DNA of 64,000 nucleotides from Microbulbifer taiwanensis (GCF_014904815.1 NZ_JACZFR010000041.1:1-64000); one strand, 5' to 3'. Counted from the first letter of the stretch, positions 8,563 to 18,534 are shown. Translations and numbers: made by a program. The notes: generated by a model from the sequence alone, not told the origin.

Positions 8563-9110
8563 TTTTCGCGCCCCTCACCATTGCGGCGCTGGTTGCCGTG
8601 GTGACGGCCGGCGAGACTGCAGAACCCGAACAACCTGAGGCTGTAGCCGAGCCACAGGCAATTTCAGCCAAGGCAGAGCCATCTGCCGTCGGTGCCGTGA
8701 CGGAAAAGAAAAGTGAAGATGAAACTGCAGCGGTTGCCGTACAGACGGAAACGCCCCCGACCCCGCGATCATCCGCGGTGGCAGCACTGAGACAGGGCAT
8801 GGAGGCCGGCGACCCGCGCATGCCGCCGCTGGCACCCAGGGCGGAAGAGAGGGAAATGCCCAGCGCAGAGGAGCTGGCGGACCCGGATTTGTACCGGGCC
8901 TACGAGGCGCGTCAGAAGCAGGAGATCTACGCCTCCTTCGCCGCGGCCGCGTCGAAGAAAATTTCCGCCCTGGAAGAAATGATCGCCCTTGGCGGTCGCG
9001 GCGGGGTCACCGCCGAGCAGCTGCAGGAGGCAAAGAACAAGGTGGAAAAACTACGCGAGCAGCGGGAGCTGTTGCTGCAACAGCACCCGGAGCTGCAAGA
9101 GCATCAATAG
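8547..9110 (+). CDS. Small exported Ala/Glu-rich coiled-coil protein, unknown function
   Basis: The 187-residue product begins with a hydrophobic segment (MRVLLIFAPLTIAALVAVV) that could be a signal peptide or anchor. An Ala/Glu/Pro-rich linker follows to about residue 100. The tail at about 130-187 is charged and helical, with heptad-like EALKNKVEKLREQ-type spacing that suggests a coiled coil. I recognise no named family. It overlaps the parvulin gene by 16 bases and runs 7 bases past the stop codon of the convergent ggt. Codon use looks like that of its neighbours. Its place in the cassette suggests an envelope role. Confidence 0.6.
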   Translation: MRVLLIFAPLTIAALVAVVTAGETAEPEQPEAVAEPQAISAKAEPSAVGAVTEKKSEDETAAVAVQTETPPTPRSSAVAALRQGMEAGDPRMPPLAPRAEEREMPSAEELADPDLYRAYEARQKQEIYASFAAAASKKISALEEMIALGGRGGVTAEQLQEAKNKVEKLREQRELLLQQHPELQEHQ

Positions 9111-10828
9111 CCTGCGGCGTGGCCGTCCTTGCGGCTTTCCGAGGCACCCCAGTAGACGCCCGTGTTATCGCGCATGATGCCCTGGTAGCCACCGTAAGGG
9201 CCGCTCTCAAAGCGCAGCTGGTGTCCCATCTGCACCAGCGCGCGGCGGGTCTCCATTGGAAAGCCATCCTCCAGGCTGATATGGCCGCCATCGACCATTA
9301 CCTCGTCCGTGGGCTGGCTGGAGCCGCTGTGCAGTATGCGCGGCGCATCGCCGGCCTCCTGCACATTGAGGCCGAAATCCACCATATTGATCACTATCTG
9401 CGCGTGCATCTGCGGCTGGGTCGCACCGCCCATCACGCCGAAGCTCATATAGGCATTGCCATCCTTGGTAATGAATGCGGGAATGATCGTGTGGAATGGG
9501 CGCTTGCCCGGCTGGTACTGGTTGTAGTGCCCCTCCCTGAGGCTGAACATCTCGCCGCGATCCTGCAGGATAAAACCCAGGTCGCCGGGTGTCATACCGG
9601 AGCCCATACCGCGGTAGTTGCTCTGGATCAGTGACACCATATTGCCGTCTTTGTCTGCCACCGTCAGGTAGATGGTATCGCCGTGACGCAGGGCCGCATT
9701 GCCGGCGTCGTAACGCTTGGCCGCCTTTTCCCGATCGATCAGCTTACGCCGCTCGGCGGCGTACTTTTTCGAAATCAGTTCTGCAACCGGAATCCTGTTG
9801 AATGCGGGATCCGCGTAATACCTGGCCCTGTCCTCGAAGGCGAGCTTCTTCGCCTCGGCAAACAGGTGCACATACTCGGGGCTGGTTCGGCCGAGCTTGG
9901 CCAGGTCGTAACCCTCGAGAATATTCAGTATCTGCAGCGCCGCAATACCCTGGCCGTTGGGCGGCAATTCCCAGACGTCGTAACCGCGGTAGTTGGTGGA
10001 GACAGGTTCCACCCATTCGGACTTGTGCGATACCAGATCCTCGTAGGAGAGGAAACCGCCATTGTCTTTCATATAGGCGGCAATCTTCTTCGCGATTTCG
10101 CCCTTGTAAAAGGCATCCCGCCCTCCCTCCGCTATCCGGCGGTAGGTCTCCGCCAGGCGTGGATTGCGGAACAACTCTCCCTCCCGGGGCGCCCTGCCGC
10201 CGGGCATATAGGTCTCGCGAAAGCCCGGATATTTCTGCAATAGCGGTACCGAGCGGTTCCAGTAGTAGGCCACCAGCTGGGTCACGGGGAAACCCTTCTC
10301 CGCATAGTCGATCGCCGGTGCCAATACTTCTTCCATTGGCAGGCGGCCGAATTTGCCGTGCAACTCGAACCAGCCATCCACGGCGCCGGGTACGGACACC
10401 GGCAGGGGGCCGTGGGATGGAATCTTTTTCAGGTCGTTCTGGGCAAAGTATGCAAACGGCAGGGATTTGGGCGAGCGGCCACTGGCGTTGAGGCCGTAGA
10501 GCCTGCCCTCCTCACCTCCCTTGCCTGCGCTCCACACAATCGCAAACAGGTCGCCGCCGATACCGTTGCCGGTAGGCTCCATCAGCCCCTGGGCCGCGTT
10601 GGCCGCTATAGCGGCATCGACGGCGCTGCCGCCGCGTTTGAGGATATCCAGCGCTATCTGTGTGGCCAGTGGTTGGCTGGTGGCTGCCATACCCTGTGTC
10701 GCCAGTACAGGCGAACGGCTGGCAAGGCCCTCACCGGTGACTCGATCGTAAGCCAAAGCTGCTCCCGCGCCCATCAGGGCAATGAACACTAGTGCGACAA
10801 AGCGTAGAATGTGGATGGCCGGTTTCAC
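9104..10828 (-). CDS. ggt: Gamma-glutamyltransferase (glutathione hydrolase)
   Basis: The 574-residue periplasmic enzyme cleaves the gamma-glutamyl bond of glutathione and similar peptides. It is made as a precursor that cuts itself before a threonine; here that residue is Thr385 in HGDTIYLTVADKDGN, which matches the start of the small subunit in this group. SGAV-like and TGNGIGGD segments of the large subunit are present, as is GMGSGMTPGDLGF in the small one. A signal sequence covers about residues 1-26. I chose the GTG at 10828 because AGAGAGG lies upstream and the hydrophobic leader starts there. The longer open frame reaches back through the ydbH start region and has no leader character. 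Confidence 0.93.
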   Translation of the reverse strand: MKPAIHILRFVALVFIALMGAGAALAYDRVTGEGLASRSPVLATQGMAATSQPLATQIALDILKRGGSAVDAAIAANAAQGLMEPTGNGIGGDLFAIVWSAGKGGEEGRLYGLNASGRSPKSLPFAYFAQNDLKKIPSHGPLPVSVPGAVDGWFELHGKFGRLPMEEVLAPAIDYAEKGFPVTQLVAYYWNRSVPLLQKYPGFRETYMPGGRAPREGELFRNPRLAETYRRIAEGGRDAFYKGEIAKKIAAYMKDNGGFLSYEDLVSHKSEWVEPVSTNYRGYDVWELPPNGQGIAALQILNILEGYDLAKLGRTSPEYVHLFAEAKKLAFEDRARYYADPAFNRIPVAELISKKYAAERRKLIDREKAAKRYDAGNAALRHGDTIYLTVADKDGNMVSLIQSNYRGMGSGMTPGDLGFILQDRGEMFSLREGHYNQYQPGKRPFHTIIPAFITKDGNAYMSFGVMGGATQPQMHAQIVINMVDFGLNVQEAGDAPRILHSGSSQPTDEVMVDGGHISLEDGFPMETRRALVQMGHQLRFESGPYGGYQGIMRDNTGVYWGASESRKDGHAAGY

Positions 10829-10942
10829 GAAAGGTGCCTCTCTTATTATTGTTCCTGGACGGTTACACTGAAAGCGAGAAAGACAGTTTCCATATAAAAT
10901 CCACCACCGCAAGTAAGTTCCGAGAGTGTTGAGAGGTCCAGA

Positions 10943-13879
10943 GTGCAAAAAACCCGCCTGATCACAGTCACGGCAGCCCTGCTGGCCGTCGCAGCCGGCT
11001 GTTGGGCCTGGTGGGAAAGGGACAGGGTAGCGCCAAAATTGATCAACGCCCTGCTGCAGGGCAGCCGCATCGAGGAACTTCGCGGCCTGGAACTGGGCCC
11101 GGGCGTTATCGCCGCCAAGCGTCTGGTACTGGCTATCGAAAGTGGGGCACACCTGCAACTGGACAATGTGCAACTGCTCAGGCCCTTCAGTCTGCTTTTC
11201 GCGTCGCAACAGAATCGCGCTGAACTTGCGGTTGCAAAGTTGAGTTACGCTTCTGGTGTTGCCCGGAACCGGGAACCTCAAGCGCCGAATGAAACCCAGG
11301 GTCTCGATACAGCGGGTGTCGAGCTCAGCGAGTCGATAAAATTGCTGAAGTACCTGCCGGAAACAATTCAGATCGGCAATTTAGCCTGGCAGGGTCAAAC
11401 GGCACAGCTGAATCTACGCAGGGATTACGGCGAAGATACCATTCACGCCGAGTTGTCGAGCGGCGGGAAGCTACTTTCACTGCAATTGCGTCCTCAGGTA
11501 AATCAACTCCAATTCACTGTACAGTTGGCAGAAGGCAAGCAGAGCCCGGCCCTTTCAGTACATGGAAACCTGGTGCAGAAGGAAACCGGGCAGTGGCAGG
11601 CCACCGCACAATTGGAGTCCGAACTACAGCGGGTCACCGGCCTGCCCCTGTCCGTGGAACTCAATAAAATTGCCGCTAGCGCCTCGGGGAAACTCACCGC
11701 CAACATTGAAGTTCAATTGCCGGACCAGTTTCTGCAATTGCAGGATTACACCGGTATCACCGCAAAAATACAGAGCGAGTCGGTCCTGCTTGTCCTGCCC
11801 GAGGCGCTGTTGGGGGCAGCAGCGGAACTTTCCCTGTCGACCCGGAGCCCGCTTGTCATCAAACTCGATTCCATGCAGCCGCTGCGACCCGAACAGATTT
11901 CTGGCAGCGGCTCTTTTGCGCTGACGCCTGGGAAACAGCAGCAGCCTCTCATTCAAGCTGAATTCGACACAGGCACCACCGAGGGGCGACCATCGTTCAC
12001 CATCGCCGGCCATTTCAACCTGGAGTCGGCCAGTCCACTTCTTGAGTCCCCGCATTGGCAGCAAAAGTTGAAGTCCCTGTCAATGGATTCCGCGGCCGGG
12101 AGAATCGAGTTTCACGGTGAGGCAAGACTGAAACAATTCGGGGAAATAGGAAGCAGCGATCTGGGTGGATTGAGCGATATAAAACTATCCCTGCTTGCGG
12201 GCAGCAAGGCCAGTGTCAATATCGCCGCAGCAAAAGAAAAGGACAGCTTGGCCACACAGATTGGCTGGCGCAGGGGAAAGGTTTCCGTACAACTGCCAAA
12301 AGCGTTGACCATCGGGGCCGATCAATGGCCCGGCAATATCCGGATTACTGGCGAGACAGTGGCATTGCGGGCAGAGGAGAAAAGCGACGGCCTGTCACTG
12401 GATTCGCAACTGCGCAGTATCGAATGCAATTTTGCACAGGAAGTCGATTGCTCACTGACACTCAATGCAAGCGCTCCGCAGCTATCGATGGAGGCTCACA
12501 ACCTGATCGTCGAAAAACCCACTATCAGTACACAGCTCAAGTTGCTGCGCGACGGTGATCACCAGCGTCTGCAACTCCGACAGCTGGCATTCTCGGCCGA
12601 GGAAATTGGCGGGGGTGCGGTGGAATTTGAACTGCTGTCACTGAACTCGCCTCAGCTCGAGTGCACGATCATGAGGGGCACGACAGAATGCACCAGCACC
12701 GTGCTGACGAACAGCTTCTCTACCATGGGAGCCGCGGAACTGGAGGCCTCCGGCTCGATAAGAATGAGCGCGTTCCGATTCAAGCAGGAAAATGGACAGC
12801 TTCTGCTCAGCACGAGCTATCGTTCAGATGACCTCCGCCTGCAGGCGCAGGGTGGCTACAGGTTGGACGCTGAATTGAAGGGCCAACTGGGACTGGATGG
12901 CGACACACTGAGCGGTGAGAGCGAAGTCCGGGCTGGCGCCATGCAACTGCAGAGCCGCTGGAAGCACAACCTGGGTACCAGTCAGGGGCAAGCGGATATT
13001 ACCCTGGCCGAAACGACGTTCAGCCAACAGAAACCACTCAGCCAATCGGTAAAAGGGCTGCCGCTGGATATAGTCGCGGGCACCCTTTCCGCCAGTGGGC
13101 AGCTTTCCTGGCCGCCGACACAACAGGATAGGGTCGACTTGCGCTTCGATGAGGTTGCAGCAGTTTTCGGAGAATCTTTCGCCGCGGGCGCCAGGGGCCA
13201 GCTGTCCCTGCGCAGACAGGGAGAACACTGGGTGAGCGGCGAGCCGCAGGCGATCCGACTGGACACCCTGGACCCGGGGCTGCCGATACGGAACATCCGC
13301 TTCTCACTGGCGCTGGATCAGAATCGGGATCTGACGTTGGGGAATATCAGCGCAGAACTGCTCGGCGGCAGGCTGCAGTCGCAGAGCCTGGTCTGGAACC
13401 TGGCCGGTGAAGAGCGCAATAGCCAGGTAAGTATCAGCGAAGTTTCCCTCAGGGAACTGGCCAGGGAAATGGAGGCCGAAAATTTTGCCGCCACCGGTAT
13501 CCTCGACTTGCAGATCCCCCTGGTGACCGGCCCCAAAGGGGTAACCGTGAAGAGAGGCGGGGTAAAGGCGCGGCCACCTGGAGGGCGCTTGCGCTACTAT
13601 GGCGCCTTCTCTGCAGCCATGCTGGCTGGAAATCCGCAGCTGAAACTGCTCGCCGGCGCCCTGGAGGACTACAACTACCGTGAGTTGAGCGGTACCCTGG
13701 AATATCCACCCAGCGGCGATATGCAGTTGCAGCTGAAGCTGGTCGGACGCAGCGCGTCAGTGGCCGCGGACCGGGATCTGATCATCAACCTGAACCTGGA
13801 GAACAATATTCCCGATATGCTGCGCTCTCTGCAGGCCACCCGGGACCTGACAGAAGCCCTGGAAAAGCAGGTTCAGTGA
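10943..13879 (+). CDS. ydbH: YdbH family envelope protein (AsmA-like lipid transport)
   Basis: The 978-residue product has a single amino-terminal membrane anchor (about 4-24) and then a long beta-rich periplasmic chain with repeated short hydrophobic strands. The carboxyl part (AVFGESFAAGARGQL to YRELSGTLEYPPSGD) resembles the YdbH domain. In E. coli, YdbH with TamB and YhdP spans the envelope and moves phospholipid to the outer membrane. The next two genes match YnbE and YdbL, its usual partners, which strongly supports the call. The start is a GTG at 10943 with GAGAGG 6-11 bases upstream. It diverges from ggt across about 114 bases. Confidence 0.87.
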   Translation: MQKTRLITVTAALLAVAAGCWAWWERDRVAPKLINALLQGSRIEELRGLELGPGVIAAKRLVLAIESGAHLQLDNVQLLRPFSLLFASQQNRAELAVAKLSYASGVARNREPQAPNETQGLDTAGVELSESIKLLKYLPETIQIGNLAWQGQTAQLNLRRDYGEDTIHAELSSGGKLLSLQLRPQVNQLQFTVQLAEGKQSPALSVHGNLVQKETGQWQATAQLESELQRVTGLPLSVELNKIAASASGKLTANIEVQLPDQFLQLQDYTGITAKIQSESVLLVLPEALLGAAAELSLSTRSPLVIKLDSMQPLRPEQISGSGSFALTPGKQQQPLIQAEFDTGTTEGRPSFTIAGHFNLESASPLLESPHWQQKLKSLSMDSAAGRIEFHGEARLKQFGEIGSSDLGGLSDIKLSLLAGSKASVNIAAAKEKDSLATQIGWRRGKVSVQLPKALTIGADQWPGNIRITGETVALRAEEKSDGLSLDSQLRSIECNFAQEVDCSLTLNASAPQLSMEAHNLIVEKPTISTQLKLLRDGDHQRLQLRQLAFSAEEIGGGAVEFELLSLNSPQLECTIMRGTTECTSTVLTNSFSTMGAAELEASGSIRMSAFRFKQENGQLLLSTSYRSDDLRLQAQGGYRLDAELKGQLGLDGDTLSGESEVRAGAMQLQSRWKHNLGTSQGQADITLAETTFSQQKPLSQSVKGLPLDIVAGTLSASGQLSWPPTQQDRVDLRFDEVAAVFGESFAAGARGQLSLRRQGEHWVSGEPQAIRLDTLDPGLPIRNIRFSLALDQNRDLTLGNISAELLGGRLQSQSLVWNLAGEERNSQVSISEVSLRELAREMEAENFAATGILDLQIPLVTGPKGVTVKRGGVKARPPGGRLRYYGAFSAAMLAGNPQLKLLAGALEDYNYRELSGTLEYPPSGDMQLQLKLVGRSASVAADRDLIINLNLENNIPDMLRSLQATRDLTEALEKQVQ

Positions 13880-13959
13880 CATGAATTCAAACAAGTTGAT
13901 TCAGATTGGGTTAAGCTAGCGCGATTACAATATCCTTGCTTTGACTTGAGGAGCATCCG

Positions 13960-14154
13960 ATGAGCACCACCCGATTGCGTCCGCTACTGCTGGCTGCCGC
14001 CCTGGTCGCTGCGGGCTGTACGCCGACAGTAGCGGTACAGGCACCCAGCGAGCCTATTACCGTGAACCTGAATGTGAAAATCGAACACGAGATTCGTGTC
14101 AGGGTCGACCGTGAGCTGGACGACCTGTTCGAGGACAAAGAAGGTATTTTCTAA
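13960..14154 (+). CDS. ynbE: YnbE family lipoprotein
   Basis: The 64-residue lipoprotein has a lipobox ending at Cys20 (LVAAGC), then the conserved core EPITVNLNVKIEHEIRVRV followed by an acidic helix (DRELDDLFEDKEGIF). This is the YnbE pattern. In E. coli, YnbE is an outer-membrane lipoprotein that works with YdbH to bridge the two membranes. It lies 80 bases after ydbH and 11 before ydbL on the same strand, with GAGGAG before the start. Confidence 0.88.
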   Translation: MSTTRLRPLLLAAALVAAGCTPTVAVQAPSEPITVNLNVKIEHEIRVRVDRELDDLFEDKEGIF

Positions 14155-14165
14155 GGAGGCGAATC

Positions 14166-14492
14166 ATGAAGATTGTAAAGACTGCCCTGCTCTTCCTGAG
14201 CCTGGTTATCGCACTGCCGGCCATGGCAATCACCCTGAATGAAGCCAAGGGCCAGGGGCTCGTCGGAGAAGCCAATAGCGGCTATATCGCCGTGGTGAGC
14301 CAGAGTTCAGCGGAACTCGAAAAACTGGTGGCGAATGTCAACGCAAAGCGCAAGGCGGAGTATGCCCGGATCGCCAAGCGCAACAATATCGATATTGCCC
14401 AGGTCGCCGCGCGCGCAGCGGAAAAACTGGAAGCCCGCCTGGCTCCCGGGGAGTACTACCAGGACAATCGCGGCCGCTGGGCCCAGAAATAG
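14166..14492 (+). CDS. ydbL: YdbL family periplasmic protein (DUF1318)
   Basis: The 108-residue product has a signal peptide cut after AMA (about residue 21). The DUF1318 core follows: LNEAKGQGLVGEANSGYIAVV, then AKRKAEYARIAKRNN and PGEYYQDNRGRW. In E. coli YdbL is the periplasmic partner of YdbH and YnbE. An excellent ribosome-binding site (AAGGAGG) ends 7 bases before the ATG. It is the last gene of the operon; a strong terminator follows. Confidence 0.9.
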   Translation: MKIVKTALLFLSLVIALPAMAITLNEAKGQGLVGEANSGYIAVVSQSSAELEKLVANVNAKRKAEYARIAKRNNIDIAQVAARAAEKLEARLAPGEYYQDNRGRWAQK

Positions 14493-14548
14493 CGCGCCAT
14501 ATGGCAACAGCGGGGAGTCCGAACAAGCCGCTCCCTGCTTATGGCAAT

Positions 14549-14598
14549 AAAAAGCCCGCGGAGAGGCTCCTCTTCGCCGGCTTTTGTTTTTTTTTTTA
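14549..14598 (+). terminator. Bidirectional Rho-independent terminator between ydbL and rpoS
   Basis: AAAAGCC at 14550-14556 pairs with GGCTTTT at 14579-14585, with further pairing inside (GAGAGG with CCTCTT). A T-rich run covers 14582-14597. On the minus strand the leading A-run becomes a short U-run, so it can also end rpoS transcripts. Confidence 0.88.
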
Positions 14599-14601
14599 GT
14601 T

Positions 14602-15648
14602 CTACAGGGTGCCAAACAGCGATTGGCCATCGAGCCCCTGTTTTTCCATCACTTCGCGCAGGCGTTTGAGTGCATCTACCTGAATCTGGCGGACGCGCTC
14701 GCGAGTCAGACCAATCTCGCGCCCCACTTCCTCCAGGGTGCTGGCCTCAAATCCGCGCAGGCCGAAACGTCTGGAAACCACTTCACACTGTTTGTCCGGC
14801 AACTCGCCGAGCCAGCGGTTGATGCTGTCGAACAGGTCACTGTCCTGCAGCAATTCCGCGGGATCCGACTCGTGCTGATCCGGGATCGTATCGACCAGGG
14901 TTTTTTCCGATGAAGGGCCGATGGGCGTATCCACCGAAGTGACCCGCTCGTTCAACCCCAGCATACGCTCGACATCTTCAACCGGCTTTTCCAGCAGATT
15001 GGCGATTTCTTCCGCCGAGGGTTCGTGGTCGAGCTTCTGTGCCAGCTCCCGAGATGCACGCAGGTAGACATTCAACTCCTTGACCACGTGAATCGGCAGG
15101 CGAATGGTGCGGGTCTGGTTCATGATGGCCCGCTCGATCGTCTGGCGTATCCACCAGGTCGCATAGGTCGAAAACCGGAAACCGCGCTCGGGATCGAATT
15201 TTTCCACCGCGCGGATAAGGCCCAGGTTGCCTTCCTCAATCAGGTCAAGCAGGGCCAGGCCCCGGCTGACATAGCGGCGGGCAATCTTTACCACCAGACG
15301 CAGGTTACTTTCGATCATGCGCTTTCTCGATGCCGCATCACCACGCAGTGCCTTGCGTGCGTAGTAGACCTCTTCTTCTGCGGTCAACAGCGGAGAAAAG
15401 CCGATCTCATTGAGATATAACTGGGTAGCATCGAGGTTTTTCTGCAAATGGCTATCGGTGTCCAGTTTGCGCGCTCGAGCCTTCAGGGGGGTGGGTTCGG
15501 AGTTTTTCTTTGCCGCGGGTCTCCGGGTGCGGCCGTTGGTTTTGCCCTCGTTCTGCTTTATTTGCTGCTCGCTCTGATCTACTGCCAACTCAGGAGGAAG
15601 ATCATCTGCGTTGCCAGTCGTTAACTGGGCTTGCCGTTGTGCTTCCAT
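14602..15648 (-). CDS. rpoS: RNA polymerase sigma factor RpoS
   Basis: The 348-residue sigma factor directs RNA polymerase to stationary-phase and stress promoters. Regions 1.2 to 4.2 are complete: [21 protein letters not shown] (1.2), [19 protein letters not shown] (2.1-2.2), [19 protein letters not shown] (2.3-2.4), and the region 4.2 helix-turn-helix [18 protein letters not shown] basic, low-complexity amino end of about 60 residues precedes region 1.2. The ATG at 15648 has AAGGAG 8 bases upstream. An in-frame ATG at 15705 lacks such a site and adds no family sequence. nlpD lies upstream on the same strand, and in relatives the main rpoS promoter sits inside nlpD. Confidence 0.97.
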   Translation of the reverse strand: MEAQRQAQLTTGNADDLPPELAVDQSEQQIKQNEGKTNGRTRRPAAKKNSEPTPLKARARKLDTDSHLQKNLDATQLYLNEIGFSPLLTAEEEVYYARKALRGDAASRKRMIESNLRLVVKIARRYVSRGLALLDLIEEGNLGLIRAVEKFDPERGFRFSTYATWWIRQTIERAIMNQTRTIRLPIHVVKELNVYLRASRELAQKLDHEPSAEEIANLLEKPVEDVERMLGLNERVTSVDTPIGPSSEKTLVDTIPDQHESDPAELLQDSDLFDSINRWLGELPDKQCEVVSRRFGLRGFEASTLEEVGREIGLTRERVRQIQVDALKRLREVMEKQGLDGQSLFGTL

Positions 15649-15860
15649 TTCCCCTACTCCTTGTACTTTGCCAAAATCAGCCGCACTGCAACCCGCTTGA
15701 GCCATGACTGGCTAAAACCAGCTGCTACCTTCTGTGCGACAGCCACCGGACCGGCAGACCTTGCGATCGTCACGAATCCAGTGACTACCTCAAGTGGTAC
15801 AAATTAAAAATCCATTTTTATGCGCAGCGCTTCCGGCCCTCACCCGAGTTATGGCCTTGG

Positions 15861-16625
15861 TTAAGGCAAGTGCGCCATTGGGTCCACTGGCTGACCGTTC
15901 CGGCGAATTTCAAAGTGGAGCTTGTTGCGGTCGGTACCACTCGAACCCAATTCCGCTATCCTCTGTCCCGCCTTGACTTCGCTGCCCTCATTCACAAGTA
16001 ACTTGTGGTTGTGGGCATAAGCACTCAGGTATTCCTCACTGTGCTTTACGATCAACAGTTTTCCGTAGCCTCTCAGCGCACTCCCCGCGTAGATCACGGT
16101 GCCATTGGCTGCTGCGAGTACAGATTCTCCCTTTTCCCCGGCGATATCAACTCCCTTCCGCAACGGGTCTTTTGCCCTGAAGCGACTGATCACTTTCCCT
16201 TTCGCCGGCCAGCGCCACTGAATCGAAGACCCGGCGACGCGGGAAACCGACTGGCGCGATTTACTCGTCGTTAAAGATTTTGTGCTTTTGGCAGTTGGCC
16301 GTTTCTGGGGCTGGGGCTTGGGTCTTGGGGGCGGAGCAGGCCTCCTGACCTCCCGCGAAACGGTGGCGACAGCGGGGCCGCCCGCCAGTTGCAGGCGCTG
16401 CCCCGGATAGATCTGGTAGGGCGCAGATATCCCGTTAACGGCTGCAAGATCGCGAAAATCCTTACCATAGCGCCAGGCAATGGAATAGAGTGTCTCGCCT
16501 TGACTAACCGTATGGTGCTTGATTTTTGCGCTTGGGGGCTGCGCCAGCGAACTGGTGGGGGCGCGGTGACCGGCACAGGAGCACAGAAGCAGGAGCAGCA
16601 ATGCCCTGCTTAATATTTTGAACAC
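15861..16625 (-). CDS. nlpD: NlpD-like lipoprotein, LysM plus M23 peptidase domain
   Basis: The 254-residue lipoprotein has a short signal (VFKILSRALLLLLLCSC) with the lipidated cysteine at about 17. A LysM domain spans about 37-82 (HTVSQGETLYSIAWRYG to YPGQRLQL). A basic Pro/Lys linker follows, then an M23/LytM domain at about 145-250. NlpD of E. coli activates the amidase AmiC during division and is itself not an active peptidase. The zinc motifs here are incomplete in the same way (no HxH at the end; KLHFEIRRNG), which fits an activator. The GTG at 16625 is preferred because the leader starts there; an in-frame ATG at 16706 would put 27 polar residues before the signal. Confidence 0.9.
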   Translation of the reverse strand: MFKILSRALLLLLLCSCAGHRAPTSSLAQPPSAKIKHHTVSQGETLYSIAWRYGKDFRDLAAVNGISAPYQIYPGQRLQLAGGPAVATVSREVRRPAPPPRPKPQPQKRPTAKSTKSLTTSKSRQSVSRVAGSSIQWRWPAKGKVISRFRAKDPLRKGVDIAGEKGESVLAAANGTVIYAGSALRGYGKLLIVKHSEEYLSAYAHNHKLLVNEGSEVKAGQRIAELGSSGTDRNKLHFEIRRNGQPVDPMAHLP

Positions 16626-16819
16626 TGATATGAAAACCTGACCAAAACAATGGCAATTGTTCCGCCAGAATCGGTATTCATTATGTTGAAAGAGGCGACA
16701 TTCCATTATTCTCTTTTTACATCAGACAGACACATTTATGGAAAAAGTGTCTAAAAAAATGTTCCGAAAAATTGCCAAAAACCTTCAGAAAAAGCTGCCA
16801 TTCCGACCTCTGGCAGATG
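16626..16819. other. AT-rich gap between popT and nlpD
   Basis: The stretch 16680-16800 is markedly richer in A+T than its surroundings and holds an inverted repeat AGACAC (16728-16733) / GTGTCT (16747-16752). It probably contains the nlpD promoter and leader. I see no gene. Confidence 0.4.
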
Positions 16820-17785
16820 TTACTGCGGCGGGACACCCGGTTCGCCCTTCCGACGGGCAGTCCCAAACGCATCCACCAACAGCACCAGCGCAGCAGCGAC
16901 AATAGCGGCGGTGACCGCGGCGCCCAGGTAGGCTTTGTCACCGGTCTGCGCGGCGAAAGTGGACGGCGACGTATTGGACATCAGCGGCGCCAGTTTATCC
17001 CCCGCATCAACGACACCGGTCAGTGGCAGTTTCCAGGGCCAGATAATCTTCAGGCTACCCAGGAGTATACCGGCGAGAAAAGCCAGGGTACGGGCGATAT
17101 ATCGGTGCATCAACCAGGAAAGCAGGCGGCTGAATAGCAACAGTCCGGTCGCCGCCCCGGCAGCAAAACAGACCAGGTTGAAAAGCTGAAGTTGGTGCAC
17201 GGCGTCCAGCACCCGCGGGTAGATCCCGATCAAAAGCAGGATAAAGGCACCGGAAATGCCCGGCAGTATCATGGCGCAGATCGCCAGCGACCCTGAGAGG
17301 AAGAGCGTCAGGGGTGTGGCGGGGATCTGCCCCGGGCGCAGCTCACTGATCAACACGGCGGTGGCTATGCCGACCAACAGGAACAATACGACCGACAGGG
17401 ACCAACGCGGGATGCCCCGCAACACCGGTACTGCGGATGCCAGCACCAACCCGAAAAAGAATGCCCAGACCACAATCGGATAATCGTGCAATAAATAGCC
17501 AATCAGCCTCGCCAGGCTGAAGATGCTGATCAGCACGCCGGCGAAAAGCGCGAGCAGGAAACTGCCATTGATATATTGCCAGGTAGCAGCGATGCCCTGG
17601 CGCCGCAGTAGGGTCAAACAGTGTGGACCTATGCGGCTCAGGGAATCGAGCAGTTCCTGGTAGATTCCGGTGATAAATGCGATGGTGCCGCCGGAAACAC
17701 CGGGCACCACATCCGCAGCGCCCATTGCCATACCGCGCGCAGCCACTCCCAGATAACGGCTACTGAACAGTCTGGGCAGACTCAT
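16820..17785 (-). CDS. DUF368 membrane protein (PopT-type undecaprenyl phosphate translocase)
   Basis: The 321-residue polytopic membrane protein begins with the DUF368 signature [20 protein letters not shown] and has a second copy of the pattern, [18 protein letters not shown], near the middle. Eight or more hydrophobic segments follow one another. Family members have recently been shown to act as undecaprenyl phosphate flippases (PopT), which recycle the lipid carrier of cell-wall synthesis; applying that here is by family. Its start overlaps the pcm stop by 4 bases, so the two are translationally coupled. In many relatives this slot between pcm and nlpD is empty. Confidence 0.87.
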   Translation of the reverse strand: MSLPRLFSSRYLGVAARGMAMGAADVVPGVSGGTIAFITGIYQELLDSLSRIGPHCLTLLRRQGIAATWQYINGSFLLALFAGVLISIFSLARLIGYLLHDYPIVVWAFFFGLVLASAVPVLRGIPRWSLSVVLFLLVGIATAVLISELRPGQIPATPLTLFLSGSLAICAMILPGISGAFILLLIGIYPRVLDAVHQLQLFNLVCFAAGAATGLLLFSRLLSWLMHRYIARTLAFLAGILLGSLKIIWPWKLPLTGVVDAGDKLAPLMSNTSPSTFAAQTGDKAYLGAAVTAAIVAAALVLLVDAFGTARRKGEPGVPPQ

Positions 17786-18453
17786 CGAACGACACCGCTG
17801 AGCAACGGCACAAAGCGCACGGCTTCGAGTTTCTCCACGTCGAACTTGTCGCTGTCTTCGCGACGGCTGACAATCGTCAGGTACTGGCGCTCGCTGCCGA
17901 CGGGAATGACCAGCACACCATTGGGACCCAGTTGTTCCTTTAGCTCCGCCGGGACGGATGCGGGGGCCGCAGCGGCCAGTATCGCGTCGTAGGGGCCCTT
18001 TTCCGGCCAGCCGAAGCCGCCGTTGCTGAGCTTGAATTCCACATTGCGCAGCGCCAGCTCCCGCAGCCGGCGACGCGCCTGGTCCAGCAGGGGTTCGATG
18101 CGTTCCACCGAATAGAGTTGATCGACGAGACGGGCGAGAATGGCGGTCTGGTAACCGGAGCCGGTACCCACTTCGAGCACCCGGTGCAGGGATTTGGCGC
18201 GACTGAGCAGCAGTTCGGTCATGCGCGCGACAATATAAGGTTGGGAGATGGTCTGGCCGTAGCCGATAGGCAACGAAGTATCCTCGTAGGCACGAATGGC
18301 CAGCGCTTCGTCGAGAAACAGGTGGCGCGGTGTGGATGCCATCACATCCAGCACTTCCTCATTGCCAATACCCTCGTCCCGCAGCCGCTGTATCAGGCGA
18401 TTGCGGGTACGCTGGGAGGTCATCCCCAAACCTTCATGTTTCAAGTGATCCAT
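17782..18453 (-). CDS. pcm: Protein-L-isoaspartate O-methyltransferase
   Basis: The 223-residue enzyme methylates abnormal isoaspartyl residues with S-adenosylmethionine so that they can be repaired. Motif I is [16 protein letters not shown], and the substrate segment [20 protein letters not shown] is diagnostic. [10 protein letters not shown] is motif II, and VLVIPVG near the end completes the fold. I chose the ATG at 18453 ([20 protein letters not shown]); an ATG at 18492 adds 13 residues with no match. The stop overlaps the DUF368 start by 4 bases. surE, the usual partner just upstream, is absent. Confidence 0.95.
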   Translation of the reverse strand: MDHLKHEGLGMTSQRTRNRLIQRLRDEGIGNEEVLDVMASTPRHLFLDEALAIRAYEDTSLPIGYGQTISQPYIVARMTELLLSRAKSLHRVLEVGTGSGYQTAILARLVDQLYSVERIEPLLDQARRRLRELALRNVEFKLSNGGFGWPEKGPYDAILAAAAPASVPAELKEQLGPNGVLVIPVGSERQYLTIVSRREDSDKFDVEKLEAVRFVPLLSGVVR

Positions 18454-18534
18454 ATTCTTCTTATTCCAACTTCTCCGGTGCGCGACCGCCATGGATGGCG
18501 GAAGTGCAGAAAATGCAGGAGCAATTTTTTGTCA

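Noticed and set aside
10829-11281. Upstream extension of the ggt frame by about 150 codons
   Set aside because: It overlaps the 5' part of ydbH on the opposite strand and has no leader. The GTG at 10828 has a binding site and starts a signal peptide.
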